In this document: piece after piece, positions 13,669 through 14,887 of the stretch
How positions within the stretch are numbered: the first letter of the stretch is position 1
Layout of the letters: every line of letters starts with the position of its first letter
Assembly: GCA_036824245.1 (NCBI GenBank)
Contig: DAITAO010000079.1
Location: forward strand, 1-14,887
DNA from: JACVRM01 sp036824245
GTDB lineage: Bacteria > Actinomycetota > Thermoleophilia > Gaiellales > Gaiellaceae
Direction of reading: 5' to 3'
DNA length: 14,887 nt
Notes under the pieces: generated by a model
Told to the model about the DNA's origin: nothing
What the model saw: the letters and a program-made list of their open reading frames with translations, nothing else
Databases searched by the model: none
Position numbers and translations under genes: made by a program

Positions 13669-14039
13669 TACTTGTCTATCTCCTGCCGGCAATCCGCGCG
13701 CTTGCAGACACGCACGTGCACCCGCCGGCCTTTGATCTCCTTGACCTCGCCGCCGACGCGCGTCGGACGCCCGCACACCGGGCAGACCAGCATCACATTG
13801 GAGATGGGCAGCGGCGCCGGCTTGTCGATGACGCCGCCGGGCAGCATCTGCATCTGTCCCATGCGGTTCGAGTCGCGAAGCGGGCGCGGCTTCGTGTGCC
13901 GCTTGACGACGTTCAGGTTCTCGACGACGACGCGGCGCTCCTTCGGGCGCGCCTCCAGCACGCGACCCTGCTTGCCGCGGTCCTTGCCGCTCAGGATGTG
14001 GACGAGGTCGCCCTTTTTGATCTTCAGCTTCTGGCTCAC
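13668..14039 (-). CDS. rplX: 50S ribosomal protein L24
   Basis: 123 residues from GTG 14039. A KOW motif (KKGDLVHILSGKDRGKQGRVL, 8-28) and VVVENLNVVKRHTKP are typical of L24, an early 50S assembly initiator. The C-terminal half has a cysteine pair CPVCGRP and a second pair CKRADC that could bind zinc; this form is seen in some Gram-positive and related bacteria. It starts 2 bp after the rplN stop. Confidence 0.97.
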   Translation of the reverse strand: MSQKLKIKKGDLVHILSGKDRGKQGRVLEARPKERRVVVENLNVVKRHTKPRPLRDSNRMGQMQMLPGGVIDKPAPLPISNVMLVCPVCGRPTRVGGEVKEIKGRRVHVRVCKRADCRQEIDK

Positions 14040-14041
14040 AG

Positions 14042-14410
14042 CTACAGCACCTCCGGGGCAAGCGAGACGATCTTCATGAAGTTCTTGTCGCGCAGCTCGC
14101 GCGCCACGGGCCCGAAGATGCGCGTGCCGCGCGGGTTGCGTTGGTTGTCGATGATCACAGCGGCGTTCTCGTCGAAGGCGATCTGCGTGCCGTCGTTTCG
14201 CCCGTACGCCTTCTTGGTGCGCACGACGACTGCCCGTACGACCTCGCCCTTCTTGATCGTCCCCTGCGGCGTGGCACTCTTCACCGTACCGACGATCACG
14301 TCCCCGACCCGCGCGTAGCGGCGCTTTGAACCCCCCATCACGCGGATGCAGAGCAGCTCACGGGCACCGGTGTTGTCGGCTACCCGCACTCGTGTCTCCT
14401 GCTGGATCAT
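14042..14410 (-). CDS. rplN: 50S ribosomal protein L14
   Basis: 122 residues, full length. MIQQETRVRVADNTGARELL, IRVMGGSKRRYARVGDVIVGTVKSA and IFGPVARELRDKNFMKIVSLAPEVL are near-invariant L14 blocks. L14 sits on the subunit interface next to L19. ATG 14410 follows the rpsQ stop by 6 bp. Confidence 0.99.
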   Translation of the reverse strand: MIQQETRVRVADNTGARELLCIRVMGGSKRRYARVGDVIVGTVKSATPQGTIKKGEVVRAVVVRTKKAYGRNDGTQIAFDENAAVIIDNQRNPRGTRIFGPVARELRDKNFMKIVSLAPEVL

Positions 14411-14416
14411 GTCGCG

Positions 14417-14887
14417 TTACTTGGCCTTCTCGACGACCTCGGCGAGCCGCCAGTTCTTTGTCTTCGACAGAGGGCGCGTCTCGATGATGCGCACGACGTC
14501 GCCCACGCCCGCCGTGTTCTGCTCGTCGTGGGCGTGGAACTTGCTCGAACGGCGCATGACCTTCTTGTAACGGGGATGCGCCTTCACCGTCTCCACCAGC
14601 ACGACGATCGTCTTGTCCATCGCCGCCGACACCACGACACCTCGGCGCTCCTGGCGACGGCCACGGTCTCGCTCGGGCTTCGGCACCCGGACGATCGGAC
14701 GGCGCTCGGCCGGCTGCTCGCGCGTCGGCTTGCTGCGCTGACGGCGCTGCGAGCGAGGTAGGCGCTTCCTCTTCTTCTTCGCCGGCGGCGCCTCAGGGAC
14801 CGCCGGCGCTTCCGCCTCGACAGGAGCGCTCTCGGCCACAGGCGCCTCGGCTGCTTCCTCGACCGGCGCTTCCTCCTGCTCAACCTC
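14417..14887 (-). CDS. rpsQ: 30S ribosomal protein S17 with long low-complexity N-terminal extension (5' end outside window)
   Basis: The C-terminal ~78 residues are S17: RRGVVVSAAMDKTIVVLVE, HPRYKKVMRRSSKFHAHDE, GDVVRIIETRPLSKTKNWRL. Before it lies a basic segment (KKKRKRLPRSQRRQRSK and RVPKPERDRGRRQ), then an acidic Ala/Glu/Pro stretch. The frame stays open to base 14887 (157 codons before the TAA). GTG 14839 is a possible start but has no better claim than one upstream, since the same acidic composition continues past it. Normal S17 is about 80-100 residues, so the extension is at least 60 and perhaps over 75 residues. A fusion to L29 (rpmC, the usual upstream neighbour) cannot be excluded from this window. 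Confidence 0.93.
   Translation of the reverse strand, partial: EVEQEEAPVEEAAEAPVAESAPVEAEAPAVPEAPPAKKKRKRLPRSQRRQRSKPTREQPAERRPIVRVPKPERDRGRRQERRGVVVSAAMDKTIVVLVETVKAHPRYKKVMRRSSKFHAHDEQNTAGVGDVVRIIETRPLSKTKNWRLAEVVEKAK

Overview
The window is the middle and end of the S10/spc/alpha ribosomal-protein cluster of a GC-rich bacterium. All but one gene lie on the minus strand. The likely source is an actinobacterium, probably of the class Thermoleophilia (Solirubrobacterales/Gaiellales type). This rests on the high GC, many GTG/TTG starts, a short-LID adenylate kinase, a type-Z zinc S14, and the long low-complexity tails on S17, L15 and S5. That placement is inference from protein style, not from a search.

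In the direction of transcription (right to left): rpsQ (N-terminally extended, open at the window edge), rplN, rplX, rplE, rpsZ, rpsH, rplF, rplR, rpsE, rpmD, rplO, secY, adk and map form the spc half. Most junctions are 0-20 bp or overlap (GTGA, TAGTG, TGATG). A 141-bp gap with a TACAAT -10-like box and two hairpins precedes the alpha half: rpmJ, rpsM, rpsK, rpsD, rpoA, rplQ and truA. infA, normally at this junction, is missing. After a 152-bp gap come a HAD phosphatase and ligA (overlapping by 11 bp), which converge on the C-terminal end of a DacB/PBP4-type carboxypeptidase, the only plus-strand gene.

The unexpected feature is a family of palindromic intergenic elements. The full copy (6090-6251, 162 bp) fills the rpsK-rpsD gap exactly. 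Its outer arms are 33 bp long, with 27 Watson-Crick pairs and 4 G/T pairs, and CATCA direct repeats flank it. This looks like a MITE that inserted into an overlapping TGATG stop/start and duplicated 5 bp. A 70-bp half copy (77% identical, ungapped) lies in front of rplQ, and a weaker ~39-bp copy (72% to the rplQ copy) in front of secY. In all three the element terminus carries GGTGA at Shine-Dalgarno distance from the start codon, so the repeat appears to supply the ribosome binding site of three essential genes. In the full copy this SD is also the base of the hairpin, so rpsD translation could be gated by ribosomes finishing rpsK.

Together the genes supply ribosome parts, the RNA polymerase alpha subunit, the protein export channel, adenylate balance, N-terminal Met removal and tRNA pseudouridylation. 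The downstream HAD-ligA pair and the PBP4 gene are unrelated neighbours.
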